Below are positions 6,308 to 13,549 of a DNA stretch of 13,549 nucleotides, piece after piece (position 1 is the stretch's first letter; each line of letters opens with the position of its first letter). Source of the DNA: JAATFY01 sp049276515 (GTDB lineage: Bacteria; Pseudomonadota; Alphaproteobacteria; UBA9219); assembly GCA_049276515.1 (NCBI GenBank), contig JBASWO010000060.1, positions 1 to 13,549 on the forward strand, in the 5' to 3' direction. A model generated the notes under the pieces. The model had not been told where the DNA came from, did not search any database, and worked only from the letters and a program-made list of their open reading frames with translations. The translations under genes and the position numbers were made by a program.

Positions 6308-7200
6308 TATTTCTTGGACTCAGCCTGGATTTTATTGGCTACCGGATTGAAGGTGCCACCCTTCAAATTAAAATCCACGAGACGTACATAATTGATACGT
6401 CCTAAATCGGCCGCGGATACGATACCATACGTACCATGACCTAAATCCTGCACAGATCCCACAGGTAAATTAGGCGGGAAAACACCACCATGACCTGATG
6501 TCATAACCCGTGCGCCAGGGGTTAAAACCGCATCTTGAGGTAAATAGAGAAGTTTGGGTTGTGTTGAGTTATCGCCAGCCAAAATGGCGCGATCACCTGA
6601 TCCCGTTACAGTGACAGGAATGCGTGAATTCAAATCTGTGATCAAAAGAACGCGTGATGACCAATCACCAACTTCAACAACGCGACCAATCAAACCATCG
6701 CCGCTCATCGCAGCCATGCCTTCGCGCACACCATCGACTTTACCTGCGGTAACGATCAGGCCGCGAACGAAAGGACCACCGGTATCGGCAATCACGCGTG
6801 CTGAAATATAAGCAAGGCCAGGTTCGATTTTGAAGTGAAGAAGATTATGGAGCTCACGATTTTCATTTTGTAAACTGACAACAGCATTTTGCCATTGGCG
6901 CATCTCAGCATTGCTGGCGCGTAAACGTTCATTCTCAGCATGGAGTGTGAGATAGCTTTTGGCGTTGCTGACAGCTGTCTCAACGGCTGTCATGGGGCGG
7001 GCAATGGCATCAAGAACAGGGGCTAAGCTATCAACAGCATGAGCGCGGAAGTCGCTCATTAAAACGGGGTGTGTGCGGCCAACGATTAAAAAACCACACG
7101 CGGCCAAGATGAACAGGATAAAAGAAAAACGATGCGTCAAAGCACGCCATGAAATGGCGCTGACATAAACCCATCCTGTTGAGCGTGGACGAACCGGCAT
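6307..7200 (-). CDS. mreC: Rod shape-determining protein MreC
   Basis: A 297-residue protein from the ATG at 7198-7200 (MPVRPRSTGWVYVSAISWRA). An in-frame TTG at 7254 would add 18 residues but has no better ribosome binding site. One membrane helix lies at about residues 24-42 (FSFILFILAACGFLIVG). A periplasmic coiled coil follows (SYLTLHAENERLRASNAEMR, continuing to NRELHNLL), then the beta-rich MreC domain (ISARVIADTGGPFVRGLIVT, DGLIGRVVEVGDWSSRVLLI and VMTSGHGGVFPPNLPVG). MreC is the periplasmic scaffold that activates PBP2 and links it to MreD. MreB, which often precedes mreC, is not adjacent; tilS lies upstream instead. The 103-base gap after tilS could hold a separate promoter, but I see no convincing one. 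Confidence 0.95.
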   Translation of the reverse strand: MPVRPRSTGWVYVSAISWRALTHRFSFILFILAACGFLIVGRTHPVLMSDFRAHAVDSLAPVLDAIARPMTAVETAVSNAKSYLTLHAENERLRASNAEMRQWQNAVVSLQNENRELHNLLHFKIEPGLAYISARVIADTGGPFVRGLIVTAGKVDGVREGMAAMSGDGLIGRVVEVGDWSSRVLLITDLNSRIPVTVTGSGDRAILAGDNSTQPKLLYLPQDAVLTPGARVMTSGHGGVFPPNLPVGSVQDLGHGTYGIVSAADLGRINYVRLVDFNLKGGTFNPVANKIQAESKK

Positions 7201-7303
7201 GGAAGGCTCTCGAAAAGTTAAAGCGACAATAACCGAGGACCGGGTTAAAGCCAATAAATAAGGCCTTAGTATGCCAAAGAATTACTAGGAAAAGATTGAT
7301 GCC

Positions 7304-8626
7304 TTAGAAGGAAGGCGGCCATGGCTTTGAAAGCACCGCCGTTGCTGGGTTTTTGGCATTATTTTCTGCTGAAAAAACAGGGATTAGCACCAGATCATTG
7401 CCGCGCCAGAGGGCTGGTAAAGCTGCCCGTGCCCGACCCTGCGGCAGGCGATGACGTAAGTGGGGGGCTAAAATATCCACAGTTTCATGAGGGGGATTAC
7501 CAAGGGGACGAACGGCGTAAGATTCGTTGGCCGTGGCAGCAAGAGTAATCTGCCAGCGACCGTCCCATTCAATTTTTTCACCAGGCTTGATCACCACAGC
7601 ATCTTGGATCGCAGAATATTCACGCATAAAAACGGCTTGTGTTGCTGTGCGACTGATGAGACAGCCTTGCAATGTGCAAGGCGTCATCTCAGCATCATGA
7701 CGCAGCGCGCGCAAAAGACGATCAAGCGATGCATATTCGGGTGAATAAACTTCACGATGCAAAGTGTTGAGGCACAGAACAACAGCGCGTCCAGCTACAG
7801 CAATGGGGGCCGAGCGCAAATGCTCAAGATCAAAGCGGACGACACCAGCGCAATCTTGTTTTGTGGCAACGCGTACTAAAGCATGGGCGTAGTGATCCAA
7901 AGCTTCTTTAGCTTCTGATGCGCGCGTACCTAATTCCTGAAGACGATCGGTTGTCAAACCTTCTTCCGCTAAAAGCGGCATGACACGACGTAAGCGTCCG
8001 CGCGCAAATTTTTCAGAGTGATTACTCGGATCAGTGATAAAGGGAATGCGTGCCGATTTGCAGGTTGCAATCAAACGTTCTTTTGAAAAAGTTAGAAGAG
8101 GTCTCAGGAGACGAATACCATCTTTCTTTTTCTCAGCTGCAATACCGGCTAGCCCATCGATCCCAGTTCCTTTGGCAAGTCGCATCAAAATTGTCTCGGC
8201 CTGATCTTCTTGTTGATGCGCCAAAAGCAGGCATGAAAGGGCGTTTTTACGGCACGCTTCTAAAAGAAGTTTATACCGCGCTGTCCGAGCTGTGCTGTGA
8301 AGACGTGCAACAATAGGTGCATGTTCCCAGCGCAAAACCTCGCTCTTTATACCAAGGAGGCTAAGATTTTTTTGCGTTTCTGCGGCTTCAGATGCGGATT
8401 CAAGTCGTAAATTATGATCAACAATAAGGGCGTGCAGTGTGACGCCTCTGTCTTTGGCCCATTGTTTCGCTGACCAGGCTAAAGCCATGCTGTCTGGCCC
8501 ACCTGATACGGCAAGACCAAGCGATGTATGATTGAGCGCAAACGGCTCCATCGCGCGCGCAAATTCTTCAGCGCCGATAGGTTCAGCCGGTACCGGCGCG
8601 TGGACTGGTTTTAGCGCGCGCCACAT
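7304..8626 (-). CDS. tilS: tRNA(Ile)-lysidine synthetase
   Basis: A 440-residue protein. TilS uses ATP and lysine to convert C34 of tRNA-Ile(CAU) to lysidine, changing its decoding from AUG to AUA; it is normally essential. The N-type ATP-pyrophosphatase P-loop SGGPDS sits at residues 41-46, preceded by LGLAV and followed by HALIVDHNLR and the helix LLLAHQQEDQAETILMRLAKG. The C-terminal part holds TilS-like substrate-recognition domains (ending LPALWRGNDLVLIPVFS). The ATG at 8626 overlaps the end of cpoB by 16 bases. The next in-frame ATG (residue 27, MEPFALNH) would also leave the P-loop intact and is a possible alternative start. cpoB-tilS is a common alphaproteobacterial pair, but ftsH, which often follows, is replaced here by mreC. 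Confidence 0.95.
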   Translation of the reverse strand: MWRALKPVHAPVPAEPIGAEEFARAMEPFALNHTSLGLAVSGGPDSMALAWSAKQWAKDRGVTLHALIVDHNLRLESASEAAETQKNLSLLGIKSEVLRWEHAPIVARLHSTARTARYKLLLEACRKNALSCLLLAHQQEDQAETILMRLAKGTGIDGLAGIAAEKKKDGIRLLRPLLTFSKERLIATCKSARIPFITDPSNHSEKFARGRLRRVMPLLAEEGLTTDRLQELGTRASEAKEALDHYAHALVRVATKQDCAGVVRFDLEHLRSAPIAVAGRAVVLCLNTLHREVYSPEYASLDRLLRALRHDAEMTPCTLQGCLISRTATQAVFMREYSAIQDAVVIKPGEKIEWDGRWQITLAATANESYAVRPLGNPPHETVDILAPHLRHRLPQGRARAALPALWRGNDLVLIPVFSAENNAKNPATAVLSKPWPPSF

Positions 8627-9417
8627 TTAAGTTTGGCGCGTTCTTCATCAGCACGACCACGAATATTGGCTGCGGCTTTAGGGAATTTAGTTTTCAGCTC
8701 GCTGAGCGTTGTGCAGGCGTCTTGAGGCTTGTTCATGCCACTGAGGGAGAGGCCGAGCTTTAAAAGGCAATCGGGTGCTTTAGCGCCTTGTGGATTTTGC
8801 TGATAGGCATCGACAAAAGCAACAGCGGCTTCATTATACTTGTTCTGCACATAAAGAGTTTCGCCATACCAATATTTGGCATTCTCGATAAGTTTTTCTT
8901 TTGGGTTTTTATCGATGAATGTTTTGAAAGCTTTTTCAGCTTCTGCGTAATCTGCTTTGCGTAAAATATCAAAAGCGCGTTCGTATTGTTCTTGAGGCGT
9001 TAGACCATAATCAGCTGGCGTGTCGGGAAGAGGCGGAACTTTTGGATTGTTCACAGCGCCGGTAACGCGGCCATCTTGCGTTTTGATTGCCCCAAGGGAG
9101 CCACTAACGTCACCTGCGGGTGCTTCAGGTGTTGAGACTTGAGAGGGTGCTGGCGGCGGGGATGTTACTGGTGCAGTCGCTGCAACTTGGCCGCGTTCAA
9201 TACGTGTGAGACGCGCATCATAGTCAGCTTGTAAACGCTGCAACGTTTGCTCAAAGCGGCGCGTGGCATATTCGACTTGTTCAACGCGACCTTGCATGGC
9301 GCGAATTTCATTTTCCAACGTCGAAAGACGTGTTTCGTAATTAGGTCCGGTTTGTGCAGAGGCTGGGAGTGCAGCAAGAAGGGCGCAAGTGACCAAAAGG
9401 GAGAGGCGAAGTTTCAT
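8611..9417 (-). CDS. cpoB: Cell division coordinator CpoB (YbgF), TPR protein of the Tol-Pal system
   Basis: A 268-residue periplasmic protein from the ATG at 9415-9417. A TTG at 9432 would add five residues, but the ATG has an AGTGAG sequence six bases upstream and begins a clean signal peptide (MKLRLSLLVTCALLAALPASA, then Q). A coiled coil covers about residues 27-77 (ETRLSTLENEIRAMQGRVEQ). A proline/alanine-rich linker follows, then a C-terminal block of tetratricopeptide repeats from about residue 145 (QEQYERAFDILRKADYAEAE, KYWYGETLYVQNKYNEAAVA, DCLLKLGLSLSGMNKPQDAC). CpoB coordinates outer-membrane constriction by Tol-Pal with septal peptidoglycan synthesis by PBP1B. It is encoded downstream of pal as usual, although a terminator lies between them. 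Confidence 0.95.
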   Translation of the reverse strand: MKLRLSLLVTCALLAALPASAQTGPNYETRLSTLENEIRAMQGRVEQVEYATRRFEQTLQRLQADYDARLTRIERGQVAATAPVTSPPPAPSQVSTPEAPAGDVSGSLGAIKTQDGRVTGAVNNPKVPPLPDTPADYGLTPQEQYERAFDILRKADYAEAEKAFKTFIDKNPKEKLIENAKYWYGETLYVQNKYNEAAVAFVDAYQQNPQGAKAPDCLLKLGLSLSGMNKPQDACTTLSELKTKFPKAAANIRGRADEERAKLKCGAR

Positions 9418-9442
9418 GGCAGGCTCACTCAAAAGGGCGATG

Positions 9443-9455
9443 CGGCATTATGCCG
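9443..9455. repeat. Short palindrome in the cpoB leader
   Basis: CGGCAT-T-ATGCCG is a perfect 6-base inverted repeat around a single base, 26 bases before the cpoB start codon. On the minus strand its centre reads CATAAT and could be part of a -10 box for cpoB, although no good -35 lies at normal spacing. It might instead form a small leader hairpin. Confidence 0.3.
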
Positions 9456-9495
9456 TGAAATAAACCAAAAGGAAGGGTGGATTAAGAAAAGGGCT

Positions 9496-9545
9496 GAAAT
9501 CAGGCAAAGAAAAAGGCCGTAACCTTGCGGCTACGGCCTGATTTC
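9496..9545 (-). terminator. Rho-independent terminator of pal, nested in a larger inverted repeat
   Basis: Read on the minus strand, AGGCCGTA (9532-9539) and TACGGCCT (9514-9521) pair as a perfect 8-base GC-rich stem with a 10-base loop. A T-rich tract (TTTTCTTT) follows. This is a textbook intrinsic terminator about 27 bases after the pal stop. An outer pair, GAAATCAGGC (9536-9545 on the minus strand; plus strand GCCTGATTTC) and GCCTGATTTC (minus strand of 9496-9505), forms a further perfect 10-base inverted repeat whose arms flank and slightly overlap the terminator stem. The two structures could compete. Confidence 0.85.
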
Positions 9546-9565
9546 TTCGGGTTTAACCTCGAGGA

Positions 9566-10048
9566 TTACTGTACAACGACAGTAACGCCACGACGGTTTT
9601 GAGCCCATGCAGCTTCGTTGCTGCCGAGTACAGCAGGACGTTCCTTGCCGTAGCTGATTGTCTTAACGCGATCAGCCTTGATGCCTTCAGCAACGAGGTA
9701 GTTCTTTACAGCCGTAGCGCGGCGTTCGCCGAGAGCCAGGTTGTATTCGCGTGTGCCACGTTCATCGCAATGACCTTCGATGGTCACTTTGAGTGAACCG
9801 TACTTCTTCAGCCAAGCAACTTGACGATCAAGTGTGCCACGAGCTTCGCCTGTTAGGTCTGTTTCGTTGAAACCGAAGAATACACGGTCACCAACATTCA
9901 CAACCAAATCTTCCTGGGTGCCAGGAGTTGCTGGACCACCAGCGCGGCCGCTACCATTAGCGTTGCCTGAGCCATCGCCCATGCCCATTGTGTCGCAAGC
10001 TGACACCAGAGTCAGAACTGCCATAAGGCACAAAATCTTTTTCAACAT
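9566..10048 (-). CDS. pal: Peptidoglycan-associated lipoprotein Pal
   Basis: A 160-residue outer-membrane lipoprotein. The signal peptide ends in a lipobox V-S-A-C with the lipidated cysteine at residue 18 (MLKKILCLMAVLTLVSAC). A Gly/Ser/Asn-rich flexible linker runs to about residue 45. The OmpA-like peptidoglycan-binding domain then fills residues 50-160, with the binding signature VTIEGHCDERGTREYNLALG at 88-107, D95 and R110. Pal anchors the outer membrane to peptidoglycan and is moved to the division site by TolQRA/TolB. An AAGGGGG Shine-Dalgarno sequence lies seven bases before the ATG. TolB, normally directly upstream, is absent; the neighbour across a 381-base gap is hemF. Confidence 0.97.
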   Translation of the reverse strand: MLKKILCLMAVLTLVSACDTMGMGDGSGNANGSGRAGGPATPGTQEDLVVNVGDRVFFGFNETDLTGEARGTLDRQVAWLKKYGSLKVTIEGHCDERGTREYNLALGERRATAVKNYLVAEGIKADRVKTISYGKERPAVLGSNEAAWAQNRRGVTVVVQ

Positions 10049-10429
10049 TGTTTTACCCCCTTGTGAACTGCGGCAAATTCGGGAACGGCACGATACCGCC
10101 TTAGCCGAGATCTTTGTTTGTCAATCAGCGCCGGTGAGCTTTTGTGACTTACCCAATAGCCCGGAAACGGCACCTTTGATTTACGCTTTGTCCGGCCAAA
10201 AATCTATCGCCAATGCACGTATGGAAACCAAATGTGGCAGCCAAAGTGAAAATCTGCGGGCAAAGTAGGGTCACTTTGTGGCTGAATCAAGGCTGAACCC
10301 GGCAGATTTGCTTGGTTTAACAATTGATTGGTCAGTAGTTGCATGATTGCAACGGTGCCAAAATCCACACTCAAAACATAGATTGTTTACGTTTGGTTTA
10401 TCAATGGATGGTGGCTGCTTAGGGGTAAT
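10049..10429. other. 381-base intergenic region between hemF and pal
   Basis: No credible gene is seen on either strand. It must contain the pal promoter and leader. A minus-strand TTGACA at 10119-10124 is a possible -35 box, but there is no good -10 at the usual distance. An imperfect inverted pair, AGCCAAAGTGA (from about 10240) and TCACTTTGTGGCT (from about 10270), brackets the sequence AAAATCTGCGGGCAAAG and could form a hairpin without a T-run. A clean palindrome lies at 10338-10353 (separate entry). No remnant of tolB could be read in translation. Confidence 0.5.
10338..10353. repeat. Perfect 6-base palindrome GTTGCA-TGAT-TGCAAC
   Basis: A 16-base inverted repeat with a 4-base centre in the hemF-pal gap, about 80 bases past the hemF stop codon. 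It has no T-run on either side, so an operator-like site is more likely than a terminator; chance is possible. Confidence 0.3.
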
Positions 10430-11341
10430 TTATGACCATTTAGCTTCAGGGGGCAGCGACATGAGGATCGCTTCAATATTACCGCCGGTCTTTAGCCCAA
10501 ACAATGTGCCGCGATCATAGAGTAAATTAAACTCAACATAGCGGCCTCTGCGGATCAGCTGTTGATCACGTTGTTCCGCTGTCCAGCTCTTATTCATATG
10601 CTCACGTACGATATGAGGATAGGTATTTAAGAACATACGGCCGACATCTTGTGTGAAGGCAAAGTCATGAGCCCAAGTTCCGCTATCGAGCCAGTCATAA
10701 AAAATGCCGCCGACACCACGCGCTTCGTTGCGATGTTTAATAAAGAAATATTCGTCACACCATTTGGAGAAGCGCTCATAATAATCGCTACCATGTTTAT
10801 CACAGGTATTTTTAAGAGCTGCGTGAAAACGCGCTTTGTCTGCCAGAGTTTCAGCGCTGTTCATGAACATAGGCGTTAAATCAGCGCCACCACCAAACCA
10901 ACCATGAGAGGTTATGATATGGCGCGTATTCATATGAACAGCAGGAACAAGAGGTGAGCGCATATGCGCCACGAGACTGATGCCAGAAGCCCAGAAGCTT
11001 CCATCTTTTTCTGTGCCAGGAATTTGTTTACGAAATTCTTCGGAGAAAGTGCCGTGCACTGTTGAGATGTTGACGCCAACTTTTTCAAATACGCGGCCAT
11101 GCATAATCGACATTTCGCCACCGCCACCATTTTCGGCATCACGCTTCCAAGGCTTACGTTGAAAACGACCCGGGGCTAGATGTGCATGCTCTGTGCCCTG
11201 TAATTCATCTTCGATTGTCTCAAAAGTAGCGCAGATTTGGTCGCGCAAACTTTGAAACCATGCCGTGGCTTGTTGCTTTTGTGCTTCGCTAGGCACTGTT
11301 TTGTGGCTTGGTACAAGACGTAGGGCGGCTTCTTTTTTCAT
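10430..11341 (-). CDS. hemF: Oxygen-dependent coproporphyrinogen III oxidase
   Basis: A 303-residue cytoplasmic enzyme. It converts coproporphyrinogen III to protoporphyrinogen IX with O2, giving two CO2, in haem synthesis. Family signatures are plain: GGGGEMSIMHGRVFEKVGVN (72-91), WFGGGADLTP (148-157), ARGVGGIFYDW (207-217), and the C-terminal run RRGRYVEFNLLYDRGTLFGL (264-283) followed by TGGNIEAILMSLPP (285-298). Length is normal for HemF. Its ATG overlaps the trmL stop by four bases (ATGA), so the two are co-translated. Haem supply and the bc1 genes across the divergent promoter make functional sense. The presence of HemF implies at least microaerobic life. Confidence 0.97.
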   Translation of the reverse strand: MKKEAALRLVPSHKTVPSEAQKQQATAWFQSLRDQICATFETIEDELQGTEHAHLAPGRFQRKPWKRDAENGGGGEMSIMHGRVFEKVGVNISTVHGTFSEEFRKQIPGTEKDGSFWASGISLVAHMRSPLVPAVHMNTRHIITSHGWFGGGADLTPMFMNSAETLADKARFHAALKNTCDKHGSDYYERFSKWCDEYFFIKHRNEARGVGGIFYDWLDSGTWAHDFAFTQDVGRMFLNTYPHIVREHMNKSWTAEQRDQQLIRRGRYVEFNLLYDRGTLFGLKTGGNIEAILMSLPPEAKWS

Positions 11342-11811
11342 GGAAAACTCTGTGTCTGTCTTAGGGCTTCGCTTAAAACGATGGCCGCAGCCATACCTAC
11401 ATTAAGTGATCGTGTATCCTTTTGCATGGGTACCGTGATCGCGGCATCGACACTTTGGTGGATGGCCTCGGGCACGCCCGCACTCTCTCGCCCCACCATT
11501 AGTATGTCGTCAGGCCTGAAATCAAAGGAATAATAGGGCTGATTGCTTTTTGTCGTCAGTAAAACCAATCGTCTTTTTTGCCTAGTTGCTTGAAAAGCCT
11601 GCCAATCTTGGTGTCTTGTGTAGTTGGCGTGCTGGATGTAATCGAGGCCGGTACGCTTTAATTTTTGTTCATCCCACGGAAATCCACAGGGCTCAATAAT
11701 ATCCAGAGCGACCCCAAAACAGGCTGCTAAACGCATCATAGCACCTGTGTTTTGGGGCATATCTGGCTGATAAAGTGCCAATCTCAAACGCTGTTTTGCA
11801 GGGATTTCCAT
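11338..11811 (-). CDS. trmL: tRNA (cytidine(34)-2'-O)-methyltransferase
   Basis: A 157-residue SPOUT-class methyltransferase of normal TrmL length. TrmL uses S-adenosylmethionine to 2'-O-methylate the wobble base of tRNA-Leu isoacceptors. The three SPOUT motifs are present: P-Q-N-T-G at residues 19-23, ILMVGRESAGVPE with G-x-E-x-x-G-V-P at 107-114, and RSLNVGMAAAIVLSEALR at 134-151, which form the trefoil-knot cofactor site. The W46 region (PCGFPWDEQKLKRTGLDY) is also typical. An AAAGG sequence lies a few bases before the ATG. It is the first gene of a trmL-hemF operon and diverges from petA. Confidence 0.94.
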   Translation of the reverse strand: MEIPAKQRLRLALYQPDMPQNTGAMMRLAACFGVALDIIEPCGFPWDEQKLKRTGLDYIQHANYTRHQDWQAFQATRQKRRLVLLTTKSNQPYYSFDFRPDDILMVGRESAGVPEAIHQSVDAAITVPMQKDTRSLNVGMAAAIVLSEALRQTQSFP

Positions 11812-11934
11812 GGGGCCTTTATTTCCGAATATGTGATGAATAGCAACGCCCTTGGCCTTTATAAGGGCTTGGGCTAGATTGCCCGCAAATTTCGTTCTAA
11901 ACCTGTGATTCCTAATTCACTCCTGGAGTTTTCT
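11812..11934. promoter_or_regulatory. Divergent promoter region of trmL-hemF and petAB
   Basis: A 123-base gap between divergently transcribed genes. Its centre holds GCCCTT (11848-11853) and AAGGGC (11863-11868), a perfect 6-base inverted repeat around an AT-rich TTTATAA. For the minus strand, TTGCGG (11883-11888) and TTATAA (11859-11864) are spaced by 18 bases and may drive trmL. For the plus strand, TATAAG (11860-11865) could be a -10 for petA, but the -35 is poor. If both are used, the two promoters overlap face to face. Confidence 0.4.
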
Positions 11935-12507
11935 ATGGCCGAAAAGCCAACACAAGCTGCGCCTGAGCATGATGAAGAACGGCGCGATTTCCTCGTGATG
12001 ACAGCCTGCGCCATGGGTGGCGTTGGTGCTTGCGTTACGGCATACCCCCTCATTCAATCGATTAATCCAGCGGCTGACGTTTTAGCCTTGGCATCAACTG
12101 AAGTTGATCTGTCTCAAGTGAAAGAAGGTCAATCACTCACCGTTGTATGGCGAGGCAAACCCGTTTTCATTCGTCGTCGTACGCAAAAAGAAATCGACGA
12201 AGCGCGCGCAGCACCCATGAGTGAGTTGAAAGATCCGCAAACCGATGAAGCGCGCGTCAAGCAATCAACTTTTGGTGGCAAAGAAATGCCTGAATGGTTG
12301 GTGATGATTGGCGTCTGCACGCATTTAGGTTGTGTGCCTCTGGGTCAAAAGCCAACAGATCCACACGGCGATTATGATGGCTGGTTCTGCCCATGCCATG
12401 GTTCACAATATGATAGTTCAGGCCGTATCCGTAAGGGGCCTGCGCCAACGAACCTAGAAGTCCCGCCCTATCAATTCACCGACAGCACGCACATTAAAAT
12501 CGGCTAA
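11935..12507 (+). CDS. petA: Ubiquinol-cytochrome c reductase, Rieske iron-sulfur subunit
   Basis: A 190-residue protein from the ATG at 11935, chosen because CTGGAG (11923-11928) lies six bases upstream. An in-frame GTG at 11905 would add 10 residues with no such site. The N-terminus has a twin-arginine motif (E-R-R-D-F-L, residues 15-20) before a membrane helix (TACAMGGVGACVTAYPL), as in Tat-exported Rieske proteins. The 2Fe-2S cluster motifs are C128-T-H130-L-G-C133 and C152-P-C154-H155-G-S. By homology C128, H130, C152 and H155 bind the cluster and C133-C154 form the disulfide. The stretch between about residues 83 and 118 fits the alphaproteobacterial form. It transfers electrons from quinol to cytochrome c1 in complex III. 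petB follows after 29 bases. Confidence 0.97.
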   Translation: MAEKPTQAAPEHDEERRDFLVMTACAMGGVGACVTAYPLIQSINPAADVLALASTEVDLSQVKEGQSLTVVWRGKPVFIRRRTQKEIDEARAAPMSELKDPQTDEARVKQSTFGGKEMPEWLVMIGVCTHLGCVPLGQKPTDPHGDYDGWFCPCHGSQYDSSGRIRKGPAPTNLEVPPYQFTDSTHIKIG

Positions 12508-12536
12508 TTCACTCACGTATTTCTGGACACGACATC

Positions 12537-13549
12537 ATGGCTCAAGGCTCACCTTCCGAATTTAAAAATCCTGTCATCAACTGGATCGATACACGTTTGC
12601 CTGTCTTTACGATGATGCAGAAAGAATACGGACAGTTCCCGACGCCGAAGAATTTCAATTATTTGTGGAATTTTGGCGCGATCGCCATGGTGATGCTGGT
12701 TGTGATGATTTTGACCGGCATCTTTCTTGCTATGTATTACACAGCATCAACAGATCACGCTTTTAATTCTGTTGAACGCATTATGCGTGACGTCAATTGG
12801 GGCTGGATGATCCGCTATATTCATATGAATGGCGCCTCCATGTTTTTCATTGCCGTTTTCATCCATATCTTCCGTGGCATCTATTATGGATCTTATAAAA
12901 AGCCTCGCGAACTTTTGTGGATGCTGGGCGTTCTCATTTTGCTTTTGATGATGGCGACAGCTTTCATGGGCTATGTTTTGCCTTGGGGTCAGATGAGCTT
13001 CTGGGGTGCGACGGTTATCACCAATCTGTTCTCAGCCATTCCTTTGGTTGGCGACAGCGTTGTCACATGGCTCTGGGGCGGTTTCTCGGTTGATAACCCA
13101 ACCCTCAATCGCTTTTTCTCACTGCACTATCTCTTGCCCTTCGTGATTTTTGCCGTGGTGTTTTTGCATGTGGCGGCTTTGCACATATCAGGCTCCAACA
13201 ATCCAACTGGCATTGAACCCAAAGGTCCAAAGGACACGGTGACTTTTCATCCTTACTACACAGCAAAAGATGCTTTCGGTCTCACGCTCTTTTTGTTGTT
13301 CTATGCTGTGATTGTTTTCTACAGCCCGAACTCTTTGGGTGATCCTGATAATTACATTCCAGCCAATCCGATGGTAACGCCGGCGCACATCGTGCCTGAA
13401 TGGTATTTCTTACCCTTCTATGCGATTTTGCGTTCGTTCGTGTGGGATATCGGCATTCCTTTTACGGATATTGTTCTGATCTCATCAAAGCTTGGCGGCG
13501 TTATATTAATGTTCGGCTCCATTGCCGTTCTTTTTGTCATGCCATGGCT
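12537..13549 (+). CDS. petB: Cytochrome b subunit of the bc1 complex (3' end outside the window)
   Basis: ATG at 12537 and an open frame of 337 codons to the right edge, so the gene is cut off at its 3' end. Cytochrome b is the membrane core of complex III and holds two b-type haems and both quinone sites. The haem ligands are H96 and H110 in helix B and H197 and H211 in helix D, each pair 14 residues apart as expected. The Qo-site PEWY motif lies at 287-290 (PEWYFLPFYAILRS) and LPWGQMSFWGATVITNLFSA at 148-167. Hydrophobic helices such as GAIAMVMLVVMILTGIFLAM (47-66) are clear. The 17 residues following LRS (FVWDIGIPFTDIVLISS) resemble the extra segment of alphaproteobacterial cytochromes b. 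Cytochrome c1 (petC) or a fused form should follow outside the window. Confidence 0.97.
   Translation, partial: MAQGSPSEFKNPVINWIDTRLPVFTMMQKEYGQFPTPKNFNYLWNFGAIAMVMLVVMILTGIFLAMYYTASTDHAFNSVERIMRDVNWGWMIRYIHMNGASMFFIAVFIHIFRGIYYGSYKKPRELLWMLGVLILLLMMATAFMGYVLPWGQMSFWGATVITNLFSAIPLVGDSVVTWLWGGFSVDNPTLNRFFSLHYLLPFVIFAVVFLHVAALHISGSNNPTGIEPKGPKDTVTFHPYYTAKDAFGLTLFLLFYAVIVFYSPNSLGDPDNYIPANPMVTPAHIVPEWYFLPFYAILRSFVWDIGIPFTDIVLISSKLGGVILMFGSIAVLFVMPW

Noticed and set aside
7201..7254. TTG start adding 18 residues to mreC
   Set aside because: The added residues do not resemble MreC, and the ATG at 7200 starts just before the polar N-terminus and membrane helix expected for the family.
9834..10268. 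Plus-strand open frame of 144 residues antisense to pal and into its upstream gap
   Set aside because: It is a shadow of the pal gene; the encoded sequence is low-quality (Pro/Ser-rich, no family), and pal is certain.
11905..11934. GTG start adding 10 residues to petA
   Set aside because: The ATG at 11935 has a well-placed CTGGAG ribosome binding site, and the added stretch would overlap that site.

Overview
The window looks like a chromosomal piece of an alphaproteobacterium. The evidence is gene content and order: a pal-cpoB-tilS block, aerobic hemF behind a TrmL-type tRNA methyltransferase, and a petA-petB cytochrome bc1 operon diverging from trmL, all with alphaproteobacterial-looking proteins. 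Base composition is moderate and no rRNA, tRNA, CRISPR array or insertion sequence was seen. I cannot name a genus.

Layout. (1) Positions 1-3360 are an accessory-looking, rather AT-rich region. It holds an unknown 96-residue ORF at the left edge and a plus-strand XRE-type regulator (371-1015). Facing these is a tightly coupled minus-strand operon of three genes: a second XRE regulator of the same architecture (2522-3175), a DUF2156-type acyl/aminoacyl-transferase-like protein (1470-2525) and an unknown 140-residue protein (1047-1469). The regulator's upstream region carries a cluster of GGTWTGAAAT repeats that looks like an operator array. (2) Positions 3380-3928 hold two small plus-strand genes of unknown function (56 and 119 residues). 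(3) Positions 3955-9417 are a minus-strand block of envelope genes, read from high to low coordinates: cpoB (ybgF), tilS, mreC, mreD, mrdA (PBP2). (4) pal (9566-10048) lies upstream of cpoB and is separated from it by a strong intrinsic terminator. (5) trmL-hemF are overlapping minus-strand genes. (6) petA and the 5' part of petB run off the right edge on the plus strand.

How the genes work together. mreC, mreD and PBP2 are parts of the Rod (elongasome) cell-wall machine. Pal and CpoB belong to the Tol-Pal envelope-constriction system and its coordination with peptidoglycan synthesis. TilS is the essential tRNA-Ile2 lysidine synthetase. HemF (oxygen-dependent coproporphyrinogen III oxidase) feeds haem to the respiratory chain, to which the Rieske protein and cytochrome b belong. 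The left region is the least explained part. Two paralogous regulators, each with a TrmB/PLD-like C-terminal domain, flank a DUF2156 enzyme and an unrecognised small protein, and the second regulator heads the operon behind its own apparent operators. This is the best candidate here for an undescribed system, but its function cannot be read from the sequence alone.
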